Shown: positions 17,049 through 25,862, numbered from the stretch's first letter. The stretch is 41,784 nucleotides of DNA from an uncultured bacterium (GCA_905215755.1 CAJMRE010000015.1:1-41784); one strand, 5' to 3'. Numbers and translations are program-made. Notes: generated from the letters alone by a model not told the origin.

Positions 17049-17102
17049 GATTGACGCTGGCATCACTCGCTTCAAAGAGATGATTTCGGCCAGGAGGGCA
17101 TT

Positions 17103-18176
17103 ATGGACCTGACGCTTTGTGGGCAATCCGCCTTTAACTACTACCGCATCCCGCCGCAGGTATTAGGCCTTTACCCCGCCATTAGCCTTGGCAATATGGA
17201 TCGCAGATGTTGTGGCCTCGGAAGTCATGCAGTTGTAAAAGACCTGCTTCACGCACCACTTCACAGGCTTGTATTCACTCGGGCACAATCCGGGTCGCGA
17301 AGCCTGTTTAAATCGCACCTCTTGACCCAAGAACCACCTCCGGGGTCGTTTAGGCAGACTGAACATGGGTTTGATGTCACGTCACCGGAGTTCACGCTGC
17401 TCAGCCTTGCCACGCAGGTCTCACGCAACCAGTTACTCATGGCGTGCTACGAGATGTGCGGCTCCTTTGCAGTGTTTAAGCCCTGCGAGCGAACGCAACA
17501 ACAACTCGATGAAGCTATTTCGCTTAAGTTCATTCCACCCAACTGCGGCTGGGAGCGAGTTAACGACACCAAGGGCAATGACACCAACTTGTGGAAGCGC
17601 ACGCCGCTTCTTACCGCAACGGATATCGCCGCGTTCGCCAAGCAAGCCGCAGGCCTGCGCGGCGTCAAACAACTGCGCTGGGCGGCCGAGCACATGACGG
17701 GGCAGGCCGCCTCGCCCTTCGAAGTACAGACCTCCATGCTTATCTCGCTCCCCCGCGACGAGGGCGGCCAGGGCATCGAGATCGCCAACAACGCGCGCAT
17801 CCCGCTCAGTGAAGCCGCACGTTCGCTGTATGACAAAACCTGCTGCTACGCCGATATCCTCATCGAAAGCGCCACCGACAGCATGGGCGTCATTCTGGAA
17901 TGCCAAGGCCGCTCTGCCCACGACAGCGAAGCCGCGAGCCTCTCCGATGCCGAGCGCGCCACCGCACTCACAAGCATGGGCTACGATGTCATACAAATTA
18001 CCTATGACCAGATCAAGGAGAAGAAGAGCTTCGACCACATAGCCGAGCTCATCCATAAAAAGGCCGGGCTTCCCCACATCCCAAAGACCAAACAGGAGCG
18101 CATTGCCGAAGATACCTTACGGCAAGAGCTACTTGTCGATTGGGTTGAGCTATTCACTGCCGGGCCGGCCAGCTAG
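17103..18176 (+). CDS. AbiEi/Vsr-like protein with predicted PD-(D/E)XK nuclease domain
   Basis: A 357-residue protein with AGGAGGG 5 nt before ATG. The N-terminal 130 residues (TSPEFTLLSLATQVSRNQLLMAC is the region to note, at about residues 93-115) resemble the non-HTH part of AbiEi-like antitoxins. The C-terminal part has SPFEVQTSML, YADILIESATDSMGVILECQGRSAH with an E-x-Q-G...H pattern, and GYDVIQITYDQI, which fits DUF559/Vsr-type PD-(D/E)XK nucleases. The combination resembles 'endonuclease domain-containing' proteins in Coriobacteriia. Its target and role are unknown; defence or an element-linked function are possible. It is convergent with, and overlaps by 4 bp, the next gene. Family assignment is by pattern only. 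Confidence 0.68.
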   Translation: MDLTLCGQSAFNYYRIPPQVLGLYPAISLGNMDRRCCGLGSHAVVKDLLHAPLHRLVFTRAQSGSRSLFKSHLLTQEPPPGSFRQTEHGFDVTSPEFTLLSLATQVSRNQLLMACYEMCGSFAVFKPCERTQQQLDEAISLKFIPPNCGWERVNDTKGNDTNLWKRTPLLTATDIAAFAKQAAGLRGVKQLRWAAEHMTGQAASPFEVQTSMLISLPRDEGGQGIEIANNARIPLSEAARSLYDKTCCYADILIESATDSMGVILECQGRSAHDSEAASLSDAERATALTSMGYDVIQITYDQIKEKKSFDHIAELIHKKAGLPHIPKTKQERIAEDTLRQELLVDWVELFTAGPAS

Positions 18177-19021
18177 CAGCTAGCAATCAGGGGCAGCGCA
18201 GGCACATCGGGCGATTCGACACGGGCGGCAAAACCCGCCTCGGTCAGCTCGATGACCTCGGTAAACGTTGCGTCGAAGAATTCCTCGGTTAGCAGGCGGT
18301 ATGGCGGATGGTCGGGCTCACCGGGGTTTTCTCGCACGATCTCGTGCATAACGCCGATGGTCTTGAGCACATACTCCTTATGGATGGGATACTGCCCAAA
18401 ACGCGTCGCCGCAGTATACAGGCGATCGGTCGCGCGCGGAATCGAAACAATGCCGAGCGTCTTGCCAAACCAGTCAAAGTCGCCTTGCTTTTTAATGCGG
18501 AACTCCTCACACGGCTTGCCGCCGTGCGCCTCAAGGTACTGATTCACGCGCGTATTCCATACGGTATCGGCCACCAGATGCGACCAGACACCCAGTGTCA
18601 AATCGAGCAACGACTGCGCCACATCTTCGGATGCAAGCGAGAACTCACAGGCGCCGGGACCGGCAACCGGCTCGGCATCCCTGTAGCGCTGGGGATAGTG
18701 CACGCGATTCAGTCGCTCGCGCTCCTCGACAATCGAGGTAGCCGCGGCTGGCGCACCAGTGGGCGAACTTTTAAGCAACGGTGCCACATAGGTATCCCAG
18801 AACTCATGCTCACGAGGCTTAGGGATAGGCTCGGGCTTTGCAAAGTGCGTAATGCGGTACGGGATGGGATCGGCGATGCCAGGGACCATATAGCCCACGA
18901 AGATATCCGGAACCACGCAGCCAAACAAAAAGGCATTGCGGTCGCGCACGCTATTGGCAAGTGCACCGGTGCGCTCCAGCAAACGCTCCGTCTGAGCGAT
19001 ATGAATGTTCCAACTTGGCAT
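18173..19021 (-). CDS. Zinc-dependent phospholipase C-like protein
   Basis: A 282-residue protein starting MPSWNIHIAQTERLL. The ATG at 19021 has GGGGGTGG close upstream; an in-frame ATG at 19033 is the alternative. The N-terminal His in NIHIAQ, the FLFGCVVPDIFVGY segment, and WSHLVADTVWN are typical of the zinc-dependent phospholipase C family (PF00882), where these His and Asp residues bind zinc. There is no signal peptide, so it may act inside the cell or on another substrate. Members of this group in gut actinobacteria are uncharacterised. It is convergent with the nuclease-like gene, sharing its last 4 bp. Confidence 0.78.
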   Translation of the reverse strand: MPSWNIHIAQTERLLERTGALANSVRDRNAFLFGCVVPDIFVGYMVPGIADPIPYRITHFAKPEPIPKPREHEFWDTYVAPLLKSSPTGAPAAATSIVEERERLNRVHYPQRYRDAEPVAGPGACEFSLASEDVAQSLLDLTLGVWSHLVADTVWNTRVNQYLEAHGGKPCEEFRIKKQGDFDWFGKTLGIVSIPRATDRLYTAATRFGQYPIHKEYVLKTIGVMHEIVRENPGEPDHPPYRLLTEEFFDATFTEVIELTEAGFAARVESPDVPALPLIASC

Positions 19022-19101
19022 AGCCACCCCCATAAAAAACCTGGATAACTATACCATCACGGCAAAGCCGCGCGGGCGGCTACGCACGCTCTACGCAGCA
19101 A

Positions 19102-19872
19102 CTAGTCCGTAGTACCGCTTTCGGTTCCATACGACGGCGAAGGCGCCTCGACCACATGGTGATATCGATCGATATAGATTGCACGGGCACCCAGGCGTCG
19201 CACCAAATCCTGGTGATGCGTGCTCATCAAGACCGTCTTACCCGCCGCGACGTAGGCCAGCAAGAAGTTGACCACGATGTCGCATGAATCCTCGTCGAGC
19301 CCATTGGTAGGCTCGTCAAGGACCAAGATATCCGGGTTCATCGACACCACCGCAGCCAGCGCAACGCGCTTCTTTTGCCCGCCCGAGAGCTGATAGGGAG
19401 AGGCGTCGGCAAGGTCGGCAACCTGAAACAGCCCCATGGCATCGCGCACGCGGCGCTCGAGCTCGTCTGCCGGCAGCCCCATCTGCGCGGGACCAAAAGC
19501 AACTTCCTCGCCCACCGTGGCGCAGAACAGCTGGGCATCGGCGTTTTGGAATACGAAGCCCACGCGCTGGTGGAACTTCTGAGCAGCAGCAGAATCCTTC
19601 AGATACGCCGCATCGACCACGCGTCCGTCAAACAGATACGTGCCCGCGTCCGCGAGCTCAAGGCCGTTGATAAGGCGCATGATCGTCGTCTTGCCGCAGC
19701 CGTTGGGACCTAGCAGGGCAACGAGCTCCCCACGGTCCACCTGCAGCGAAACGCCATCGACCACCGTATGGCCCGCATAGGAAAACACCACGTCGCGAAA
19801 CTCGATGAGCGGCGTTGTCTCGGCGCCAGCAGCACCGCTCGCGCCCATCGCGTCATTCGTATCGTTTGCCAA
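19102..19872 (-). CDS. cbiO: Metal importer ATPase subunit (CbiO/NikO type)
   Basis: A 256-residue ECF-type ABC ATPase. The start is TTG at 19872, with GGGAAGGG about 8 nt before it; an internal ATG at 19848 is the alternative. Walker A is GPNGCGKTT, Q-loop VFQNADAQLF, signature LSGGQKKRVALA, Walker B ILVLDEPTNGLD, and the switch His is in MSTHHQD. The QNADAQLF form is typical of CbiO/EcfA energy-coupling ATPases. It follows the CbiQ gene by 44 bp and powers uptake through CbiM and CbiQ. Whether the cargo is cobalt or nickel is addressed under the operator. Confidence 0.93.
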   Translation of the reverse strand: MANDTNDAMGASGAAGAETTPLIEFRDVVFSYAGHTVVDGVSLQVDRGELVALLGPNGCGKTTIMRLINGLELADAGTYLFDGRVVDAAYLKDSAAAQKFHQRVGFVFQNADAQLFCATVGEEVAFGPAQMGLPADELERRVRDAMGLFQVADLADASPYQLSGGQKKRVALAAVVSMNPDILVLDEPTNGLDEDSCDIVVNFLLAYVAAGKTVLMSTHHQDLVRRLGARAIYIDRYHHVVEAPSPSYGTESGTTD

Positions 19873-19916
19873 AACGTCGCCCTTCCCTATTCACATCAAC
19901 GGATCGACCGCCCGCG

Positions 19917-20753
19917 CTACAGCACCGCGCACAACACGGCGAGCAGAACCACAACGACCGCGTAAACCGCATCGCGCCAGCCAAAGCCGCTCCGCGCAGG
20001 AGCCGGATACGCACCGGCAAAGCCGCGGCAGAGCATGGCCTCGTCCATCGCGCGGCTGCATTCCATCGCCTTGATAAACGTCATACCCATGATACCCGCG
20101 ATCGAATCGGTACGCGAAAATCCCCCAGGCGCACGGCCAACGCTGCGCAGCATGACCGATTCGCACAGATTGTGCGCCGTGCGTCCCAGCACCTCGATAT
20201 GCTTGAGTGCCATATCAAAGGTAAAGATGACCTCGTCGGGCAGGTGCAGCATTTTGAGCGCCGCCGACATGCGGCTCCAGGTAAGCGTCCACGAAACGCC
20301 CAGCACCAGCGACACATTAATGAAGGTCTTGAGCGCGATCTTGAGCATGGCGCCCGTGGCAGACGCGCCCAGCAGCAGGGCAGGCAATGCCAGAACCACC
20401 GCAAGCCCCGTGGCGCCGAGCGCCGGTACAATGGTCGCACGCAGCCCGCGTGCGGGGCGCACCGCGACCAGCACCAGCGCGATAGCCGCCATCAACATGA
20501 GGTACAGCGGGCTCTGCGTCAGACACACGCACAGGACGCAGACGAACATCCCCACCAGGCGCACCGGAGCCGAAACGCAAGAAAGGGCGCGGTCGACCAT
20601 CGACCCGCCCTCGTGCGCGCCTCCACCCAGGCGAACCCGCTCAAGCAGGCTCGCCAGGTGCAAGTCGTTCTTTTGCATCACACGATGCCGAGCCCCCGCG
20701 GGCTCGTATCGCTCCTCGGCCGCAAGCCAGCTAGGCAGCTTGACCATCTGCAT
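19917..20753 (-). CDS. cbiQ: Metal importer transmembrane subunit (CbiQ/NikQ type)
   Basis: A 278-residue membrane protein with the ECF T-component pattern: several membrane segments (LVGMFVCVLCVCLTQSPLYL, AIALVLVAVRPARG, VVLALPALLLGASATG), then the cytoplasmic coupling helices around TWSRMSAALKMLHLPDEVIF and IMGMTFIKAMECSRAMDEAM with an Ala-Arg/Gly-type coupling region. It sits 4 bp after the CbiM gene. It links substrate capture by CbiM to ATP hydrolysis by CbiO. Confidence 0.9.
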   Translation of the reverse strand: MQMVKLPSWLAAEERYEPAGARHRVMQKNDLHLASLLERVRLGGGAHEGGSMVDRALSCVSAPVRLVGMFVCVLCVCLTQSPLYLMLMAAIALVLVAVRPARGLRATIVPALGATGLAVVLALPALLLGASATGAMLKIALKTFINVSLVLGVSWTLTWSRMSAALKMLHLPDEVIFTFDMALKHIEVLGRTAHNLCESVMLRSVGRAPGGFSRTDSIAGIMGMTFIKAMECSRAMDEAMLCRGFAGAYPAPARSGFGWRDAVYAVVVVLLAVLCAVL

Positions 20754-20757
20754 GCGC

Positions 20758-21816
20758 TCAGTTTTCCTTGACCGTAAGCGAGATCAAGCGGAATGCGATG
20801 GTGAGCACCGCCACGCCAATTACGCCCGAGAGGATATACATGGCAGCCTGGCCGGCAAAGCCAAGACCCTGCTCCTCGGAATAGGCCTGCAGGTAATCAC
20901 CCGTAGGCAGAGCGTCGGCAAAGGTCGGGGTATCAAGGCCGACCGAAGCCTGCAGGCTGTCGTCGCCAGCCTCCTGAACGGCGGTCGCGGCGCCCTCGGC
21001 GTCCCACTCACCCCAGGCGTCACCCGTGGCCAGCAGGCCCAGCGGCGTGGCCACGACAAGCACGGCGATCAGGATGAGCGTGGGGACCAGCGAGGTCTTC
21101 TTAGCAGCAGCGCCCTCGGCAGCAAGCTGGCCATCGACGGCCTCGGGCCCGACGATAATGCTCGGCGCCGTCTTCTTAATGAAACCGTAGATAGCGGCCG
21201 TCGCCACGCCCTCGATCACGCCGGCAACCAGCATATGCGGGATCAACATGGCCGGAATAGCCACGGACAGCGGGAAGGGGCAGTACAGCGGCGCGCCCGA
21301 AGCGTTGGTAAAGAGCATCGGCTGAATACCAAACTCGATTGCCGCGCACAGGGCCGCCAGGCACAGGCCGACCCAACCGCTCACGATGGCAGAAACCGAG
21401 GTGCCCCAGCTCTTGTCGTGCAGACGGCTGTTGAGCGCACGGAACACGATAGCAGCGACAAACGGCAGCACAAAGGCCATGTTAAAGCAGTTGGCGCCAA
21501 ACGACAGAACGCCGCCGTCGCCAAACAGAAGCGCCTGCAATGCCAGCGCGACCGAAACCGCAATGGCAGCAGCCTCGGGGCCCAGCAGCAGCGCGATGAG
21601 CGCACCGCCGACGGCGTGACCCGTGGTGCCGCCAGGTAGCGGCACGTTGAACATCATGAGCAGGAAGGAGAACGCGGCGCAGATGCCCAGGAAAGCCATG
21701 TGCTCGCGATCGAGCGTGGCGCGCACCTTTTTGATGCAATGAACCCAAACGGGCACCATCGCCACCGCCATAACGGCATCGGTCTGCGGGGACAGGTAGT
21801 TATCTGGAATGTGCAT
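20758..21816 (-). CDS. cbiM: CbiM/NikM substrate-binding subunit with fused PDGLE-type domain
   Basis: A 352-residue membrane protein. The exact N-terminus MHIPDNYLSP supplies the Met-His-Ile metal-binding end used by CbiM/NikM, and GGGAGG precedes the ATG. Seven or so membrane segments follow, including LPGGTTGHAVGGALIALLLGPE. After residue 250 comes LGLLATGDAWGEWDAEG and a final membrane helix, matching the PDGLE domain that normally exists as a separate CbiN/NikN-like subunit. The fusion explains why no cbiN gene is present. It is the first gene of the importer operon. Confidence 0.92.
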   Translation of the reverse strand: MHIPDNYLSPQTDAVMAVAMVPVWVHCIKKVRATLDREHMAFLGICAAFSFLLMMFNVPLPGGTTGHAVGGALIALLLGPEAAAIAVSVALALQALLFGDGGVLSFGANCFNMAFVLPFVAAIVFRALNSRLHDKSWGTSVSAIVSGWVGLCLAALCAAIEFGIQPMLFTNASGAPLYCPFPLSVAIPAMLIPHMLVAGVIEGVATAAIYGFIKKTAPSIIVGPEAVDGQLAAEGAAAKKTSLVPTLILIAVLVVATPLGLLATGDAWGEWDAEGAATAVQEAGDDSLQASVGLDTPTFADALPTGDYLQAYSEEQGLGFAGQAAMYILSGVIGVAVLTIAFRLISLTVKEN

Positions 21817-21873
21817 ATACGCCTCCCGGTTATCGACGCACAGAATTGCAACGCCGCTTGAATCACCTTGTCA

Positions 21874-21901
21874 GTGTTACGCATTGTCAGATTCGTAACA
21901 C
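21874..21901. promoter_or_regulatory. NikR-like operator of the metal importer operon
   Basis: GTGTTACG and CGTAACAC form a perfect 8-bp inverted repeat with a 12-bp spacer, equivalently GTGTTAC-N14-GTAACAC. This resembles NikR-type operators as I remember them (GTGTTAC with a 13-15 bp spacer). It begins just after the -10 box and covers the expected transcription start, a position suited to repression. Confidence 0.7.
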
Positions 21902-21911
21902 GCCGCGGGCT

Positions 21912-21940
21912 ATCATAGCAAAACGGCGCACTGCCGACAA
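21912..21940 (-). promoter_or_regulatory. Promoter of the metal importer operon
   Basis: TTGTCG (-35, 21935-21940) and TATGAT (-10, 21912-21917) are 17 bp apart on the minus strand. The palindrome above lies immediately downstream. Confidence 0.6.
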
Positions 21941-21954
21941 AGCAGCACGCCGTT
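21922..21954 (-). terminator. Probable terminator of pheT
   Basis: A stem of AACGGCG plus CTGC with their complements, two mismatched base pairs between them, a 7-nt loop and four T after the stem on the minus strand. It overlaps the importer promoter. The T run is short, so efficiency is uncertain. Confidence 0.55.
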
Positions 21955-22061
21955 ATGTAATGCGCGTGTCATATATGAAGGCTCAACGGTGCCTTATACC
22001 GAAAACAGCAGTCACGTAAGACTCGGCGGCAGCCGACGCTGGCCTATATCCAGCGCAGGAC

Positions 22062-24515
22062 CTAGCCGCGGACCTCGCCGTTTACGCCCTTGCACACCTT
22101 GGTGACGATCTTCTGGTGCGCTTTTTCGACCTCTTCGCTGGTGAGCGTGTGGTCGTCGGAGCGATACGTAAGCGCAAAGGCCATGGACTTCTTGCCCACG
22201 CCCACGCGGACCGGATCGCGGTAGACGTCGAACAGACGCACACCCTCGAGCAACTTGCCGCCGGCGCTGGTAATGCGGCGCTCAAGGTCCTCGCAGGTCA
22301 CGGAGTTATCGACCACGATAGCAAGGTCGTGCTCAACGGCAGGGTACTGCGAGAACTCGCGGTAGTTCTCCTGGTTGCGGGCGCCCTTGATCAGCTTGTC
22401 CAGATCGAGCTCAAAGGCAACGACGACCTCATCGATGCCCATCGCCTCGCGCGCCTCGGGGTGAATCTCGCCGACCCAGCCCAGCACGGTGCCGCCGGAC
22501 AGAACCTCGGCCGCACGACCCGGCTGCAAGAAAGCGTAGCCCTCGCCCTCGACGGGACGGAAGCGGACCTTCTCGATGCGCAACTGGGCAAGCAGCTCCT
22601 CGACAATGCCCTTGCCAAAGAAGAAGCGCAGCTTGCGGTACTTCATGTTCCAGGACTGCTCGCTCCACTGGCCCGAGAGCACACCCGCCACGGACTTGGT
22701 CTCCTTGGGCAGGCTGGCGTTCTCGCGACCGTGGAACAGGCTGCCGACCTCGTACAGGTGCACGTTGGGCGTGCCGTGGGCCTCGTTATAGGCCACAGAC
22801 TGCAGCAGACCCGGCAGCAGTGAGCGGCGCATCTCGGTCTGCTCGGCCACCAGCGGGTTCATGAGCACGACGGGGCAGCCGCGGCCCTCGGTGGACATAC
22901 CGATCTTCTCCAGGTCGCCCGGGGCGGCAAAGCCAAAGGTCGTGGTCTCGTTGAGGCCACAGGCGCGCAGGATCTCGCCGACCTTGCGGGTGAGCTTCTG
23001 CTCGCGGGTCAAGCCGCCGATATGGTTCTTGGCAGCCGGGATGGTCGCCGTCACACGGCCCATGCCCCACAGGCGCAGGACCTCCTCGATCAAATCGATC
23101 TCGCGCGGCAGGTCGGGGCGGAAGCTCGGCGGAGTAACCATAAAGTCCTCGCCGTCGCGCTCGACGGTGCAGCCCAGGCGGGTGAGCGAGCGCTCGATAA
23201 AGTCGGGCTCGATGTCGGCGCCGCAAATGGCGTGCACGCGGGCCAGGCGCAGCTTGATGCTGTCGATGGTCTTGGGCGCGGGGAACACATCCACGTAGCC
23301 GGGAGCGACCTCGCCGCCGGCGATCTCCTCGATGAGCGCGCACGTGACGTTGGCGACATCCACGCAACCGGTCTCATCGACCTGGCGTTCAAAGCGAATG
23401 GAGGCGTCGGAGATCAGCGACAGGTCGCGGCTGGTGTGCGAGGTGCGACCGGCGTTGAAGCAGGCACTCTCGACCATCACATCGACGGTGTCGTCCTCGA
23501 TCTCGGAATCCATGCCGCCCATAACGCCGGCCAACGCCACGGGGCGCTCGCCGTCGGTGATAAGGCCCATGCCGGCGTCGAGCGTGCGCTCCTCGCCGTC
23601 GAGCGTCGTGAACTTCTCATCCTGCTGGGCGGCGCGAACCACCACGCGACGGTGGCCATCGCGCTCGGCAAAGGTGTCCAGGTCAAAGGCGTGCAGCGGC
23701 TGACCGGTGAGCATCATCACATAGTTGGTGATGTCGACGATGTTGTTGTGCGGGCGCACGCCCAGGGCGTTAAGGCGCTTGACCATCCAGTCGGGCGAGG
23801 GGCCGACCTTCACGTTGCGCACGATGCGAGCGACATAGCGGTCGCACAGGCCCTCGTCGGCGATCTCGACGGAAAGCTCGTCGTCGGTCGCGCGGCCGGT
23901 CTCGGCCTTGATGGCAGGCAGCTCAACGTGGAAATCGCGGTCGAAGATGGCGCCGGTCTCGCGGGCCATGCCGATCATGGACAGGCAGTCGGGACGGTTG
24001 GGCGTGATCTCGCAGTCGAGCACGGTGTCGCTCGAGCCCACGTACTCGGCAAACGGCATGCCGCAGGGCGTATCCTCGGGCAGGATCATAATGCCGGAGT
24101 GGTCGCCACCCAGGCCGAGCTCGCGCGCGGAGCAGTTCATGCCCATGGACACGACGCCGCGAAGCTTGCTCTTCTTGATCTTAACGTCGCCGGGAAGCAC
24201 AGCGCCGATCATGGCCGTGACGATGTGGTCGCCGGCCTCAAAGTTCTGCGCGCCGCAGACGATCTGCAGCGGAGCAGGGTTGCCGTCGGCGTCGAGGTTC
24301 TTGTCGCCCACGTCGACCGAGCACACATACATGTGGTCGCTATCGGGGTGCGGGGTCTTGGTAAGCACCTTGGCGGTCACCACGTGGTCGAAGGACTCAC
24401 CCACGGTGTCAATCGCCTCGACCTCGGTGCCGGTACGGATATATTCGTCCGAAAGGGTCTTGGGATCCTCCGGAATATCGATCATGGTCTTGAGCCAGTC
24501 GTAAGAAACACGCAT
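22062..24515 (-). CDS. pheT: Phenylalanyl-tRNA synthetase beta subunit
   Basis: An 817-residue protein of the normal length. It begins MRVSYDWLKTMID, with an OB-fold tRNA-binding domain (HPDSDHMYVCSVDVG...QIVCGAQNF), the B3/B4 editing region, B5, the catalytic-like core (MNPLVAEQTEMRRSLLPGLL), and the C-terminal ferredoxin-fold anticodon-binding domain (FSQYPAVEHDLAIVVD). With PheS it forms the alpha2beta2 enzyme that charges tRNA-Phe. GGAG lies 6 nt before the ATG. It is transcribed after pheS under T-box control, with a 184-bp structured gap in between. Confidence 0.97.
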   Translation of the reverse strand: MRVSYDWLKTMIDIPEDPKTLSDEYIRTGTEVEAIDTVGESFDHVVTAKVLTKTPHPDSDHMYVCSVDVGDKNLDADGNPAPLQIVCGAQNFEAGDHIVTAMIGAVLPGDVKIKKSKLRGVVSMGMNCSARELGLGGDHSGIMILPEDTPCGMPFAEYVGSSDTVLDCEITPNRPDCLSMIGMARETGAIFDRDFHVELPAIKAETGRATDDELSVEIADEGLCDRYVARIVRNVKVGPSPDWMVKRLNALGVRPHNNIVDITNYVMMLTGQPLHAFDLDTFAERDGHRRVVVRAAQQDEKFTTLDGEERTLDAGMGLITDGERPVALAGVMGGMDSEIEDDTVDVMVESACFNAGRTSHTSRDLSLISDASIRFERQVDETGCVDVANVTCALIEEIAGGEVAPGYVDVFPAPKTIDSIKLRLARVHAICGADIEPDFIERSLTRLGCTVERDGEDFMVTPPSFRPDLPREIDLIEEVLRLWGMGRVTATIPAAKNHIGGLTREQKLTRKVGEILRACGLNETTTFGFAAPGDLEKIGMSTEGRGCPVVLMNPLVAEQTEMRRSLLPGLLQSVAYNEAHGTPNVHLYEVGSLFHGRENASLPKETKSVAGVLSGQWSEQSWNMKYRKLRFFFGKGIVEELLAQLRIEKVRFRPVEGEGYAFLQPGRAAEVLSGGTVLGWVGEIHPEAREAMGIDEVVVAFELDLDKLIKGARNQENYREFSQYPAVEHDLAIVVDNSVTCEDLERRITSAGGKLLEGVRLFDVYRDPVRVGVGKKSMAFALTYRSDDHTLTSEEVEKAHQKIVTKVCKGVNGEVRG

Positions 24516-24602
24516 CTAGCTCTCCTTTCATACTGAAAGCCTGCGAAGAGATGCAGGTGGAAACTTCAACTTTGTGAACATTCCTTACAAAGCGAGGGTT
24601 GT

Positions 24603-24687
24603 CCAAGTGCGGCAGATCGGCCCGAAAGAGGAGCGCCGCGTACTTTGGTACGCAAGCGACGAATGAGCGCCGAGGTGCCGTGCTTGG
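24603..24687. repeat. Structured element between pheS and pheT
   Basis: CCAAGTGCGGCA (24603-24614) and TGCCGTGCTTGG (24676-24687) are complementary at 10 of 12 positions. Inside lie a perfect GCGTAC-TTTG-GTACGC hairpin (about 24638-24653) and two direct copies of GAGCGCCG (24631 and 24665). It fills much of the pheS-pheT gap, an unusual place for a gap this long. It could be a REP-like element or an RNA structure. Confidence 0.6.
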
Positions 24688-24699
24688 GCAAGCCGCAGC

Positions 24700-25776
24700 C
24701 TAGAACTGATTCAGGAAACGCATATCGCCTGTCATGAGCGTTCTGAGGTCCGGCAGGTCGTAGCGCAGGGCCGCGACGCGCTCGGCGCCAATGCCAAAGG
24801 CGAAGCCGGTGTACTTCTCGGGGTCGATGCCGCAGTTGATCAGGACGTTGGGGTCGACCATGCCGCAGCCCAGGATCTCGATCCAGCCGCTGTGCTTGCA
24901 GAAGTTGCAGCCCTTGCCGCCGCACACGTGGCAGCTCACGTCCACCTCGCAGCTCGGCTCGGTGAAGGGGAAGAAGTGCGGGCGGTAACGCGTCTTGCGG
25001 TCCTCGCCAAACATGCATTTAACAAAGTAGTCGAGCGTGCCCTTGAGGTCGCCAAAGGTGATGCCCTCATCGACGACCAGACCCTCGATCTGGTTGAACT
25101 GCGGCAGGTGGCAGGCGTCGGCCGTGTCGGGACGATAGACGGTGCCCGGGCAGATCATGTAGATGGGCGGCTTTTGCGACTCCATGGTGTGGATCTGCAC
25201 GCCCGAGGTCTGGGTGCGCAGCAGCACGTCGGACTCGCCGTGGGCGTGAGCCTCGGGGTGCGCGACGCTGCCGGGGTTGTTGTCGACCACGTAGAAGGTA
25301 TCGCGGGCCGAGCGGCTCGGATGATCCATGGGGGCGTTGAGCGCAGTGAAGTTGTAGTAGGAGGTATCGACCATGGGGCCGGACTCGACGGTGTAGCCGA
25401 TGCCGCAGAAGATGTCCTCGGCCTCCTCGATGATCTGCTTGATCAGGTGCTGGTGACCGATCTGCGGACGGATGCCCGGCAGCGTGATGTCGACGGCCTC
25501 GTGCTCGAGTGCGTGCTTGAGGGCGGCGGCCTTCATCTCGGTGGTGCGCTCGTCGAGCATGCCCTCGATCAGCTGGCGCATCTCGTTGGCGCGCTTGCCC
25601 ATCACGGGACGATCCTCGGGGGCGAGCTTGCCCATCATGCGCATCAGGCCGGTGATGCGACCCTTGCGGCCGAGCAGCTCAACGCGCGCAGCCTCGAGCT
25701 TGGCGGCGTCGTCGGCGCTTGCGACGAGCTCCTTGGCCTCTTCCTCGAGTTTGACCAGATCATCAATCAGACTCAT
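24700..25776 (-). CDS. pheS: Phenylalanyl-tRNA synthetase alpha subunit
   Basis: A 358-residue protein starting MSLIDDLVKLEEEAKELV at the ATG at 25776, with AAAGGGAAG upstream. The N-terminal coiled coil leads to the class II catalytic core: GIGYTVESGPMVDTSYYNF, MDHPSRSARDTFYV (motif 2 region), LRTQTSGVQIHTM, PGTVYRPDTADACHLPQFNQIEG, and FTEPSCEVDVSC. Motif 3 is GFAFGIGAERVAALRY. A C-x2-C-x4-C-x2-C set (CHVCGGKGCNFC) may bind zinc. It is the first gene of the operon. Confidence 0.97.
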   Translation of the reverse strand: MSLIDDLVKLEEEAKELVASADDAAKLEAARVELLGRKGRITGLMRMMGKLAPEDRPVMGKRANEMRQLIEGMLDERTTEMKAAALKHALEHEAVDITLPGIRPQIGHQHLIKQIIEEAEDIFCGIGYTVESGPMVDTSYYNFTALNAPMDHPSRSARDTFYVVDNNPGSVAHPEAHAHGESDVLLRTQTSGVQIHTMESQKPPIYMICPGTVYRPDTADACHLPQFNQIEGLVVDEGITFGDLKGTLDYFVKCMFGEDRKTRYRPHFFPFTEPSCEVDVSCHVCGGKGCNFCKHSGWIEILGCGMVDPNVLINCGIDPEKYTGFAFGIGAERVAALRYDLPDLRTLMTGDMRFLNQF

Positions 25777-25862
25777 GTCTTCCCTTTCGTCTCTCGCGTT
25801 CCCCGCTCGCCGGGACGACTGCCGCCGCCTGGCGTTGCGAAAACGCGGCCCGGTTCGGTAAC

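Noticed and set aside
16779..17126. 115-codon minus-strand frame across the inverted repeat
   Set aside because: It spans the repeat arms and the next gene's start, and has no ribosome binding site or recognisable domain.
21817..22061. Cobalamin riboswitch upstream of the metal importer
   Set aside because: No B12-box-like sequence or suitable leader length was found; a palindromic operator is visible instead.
23022..24536. Long open frame opposite pheT (504 codons)
   Set aside because: It mirrors pheT and has no domain; same high-GC artefact.
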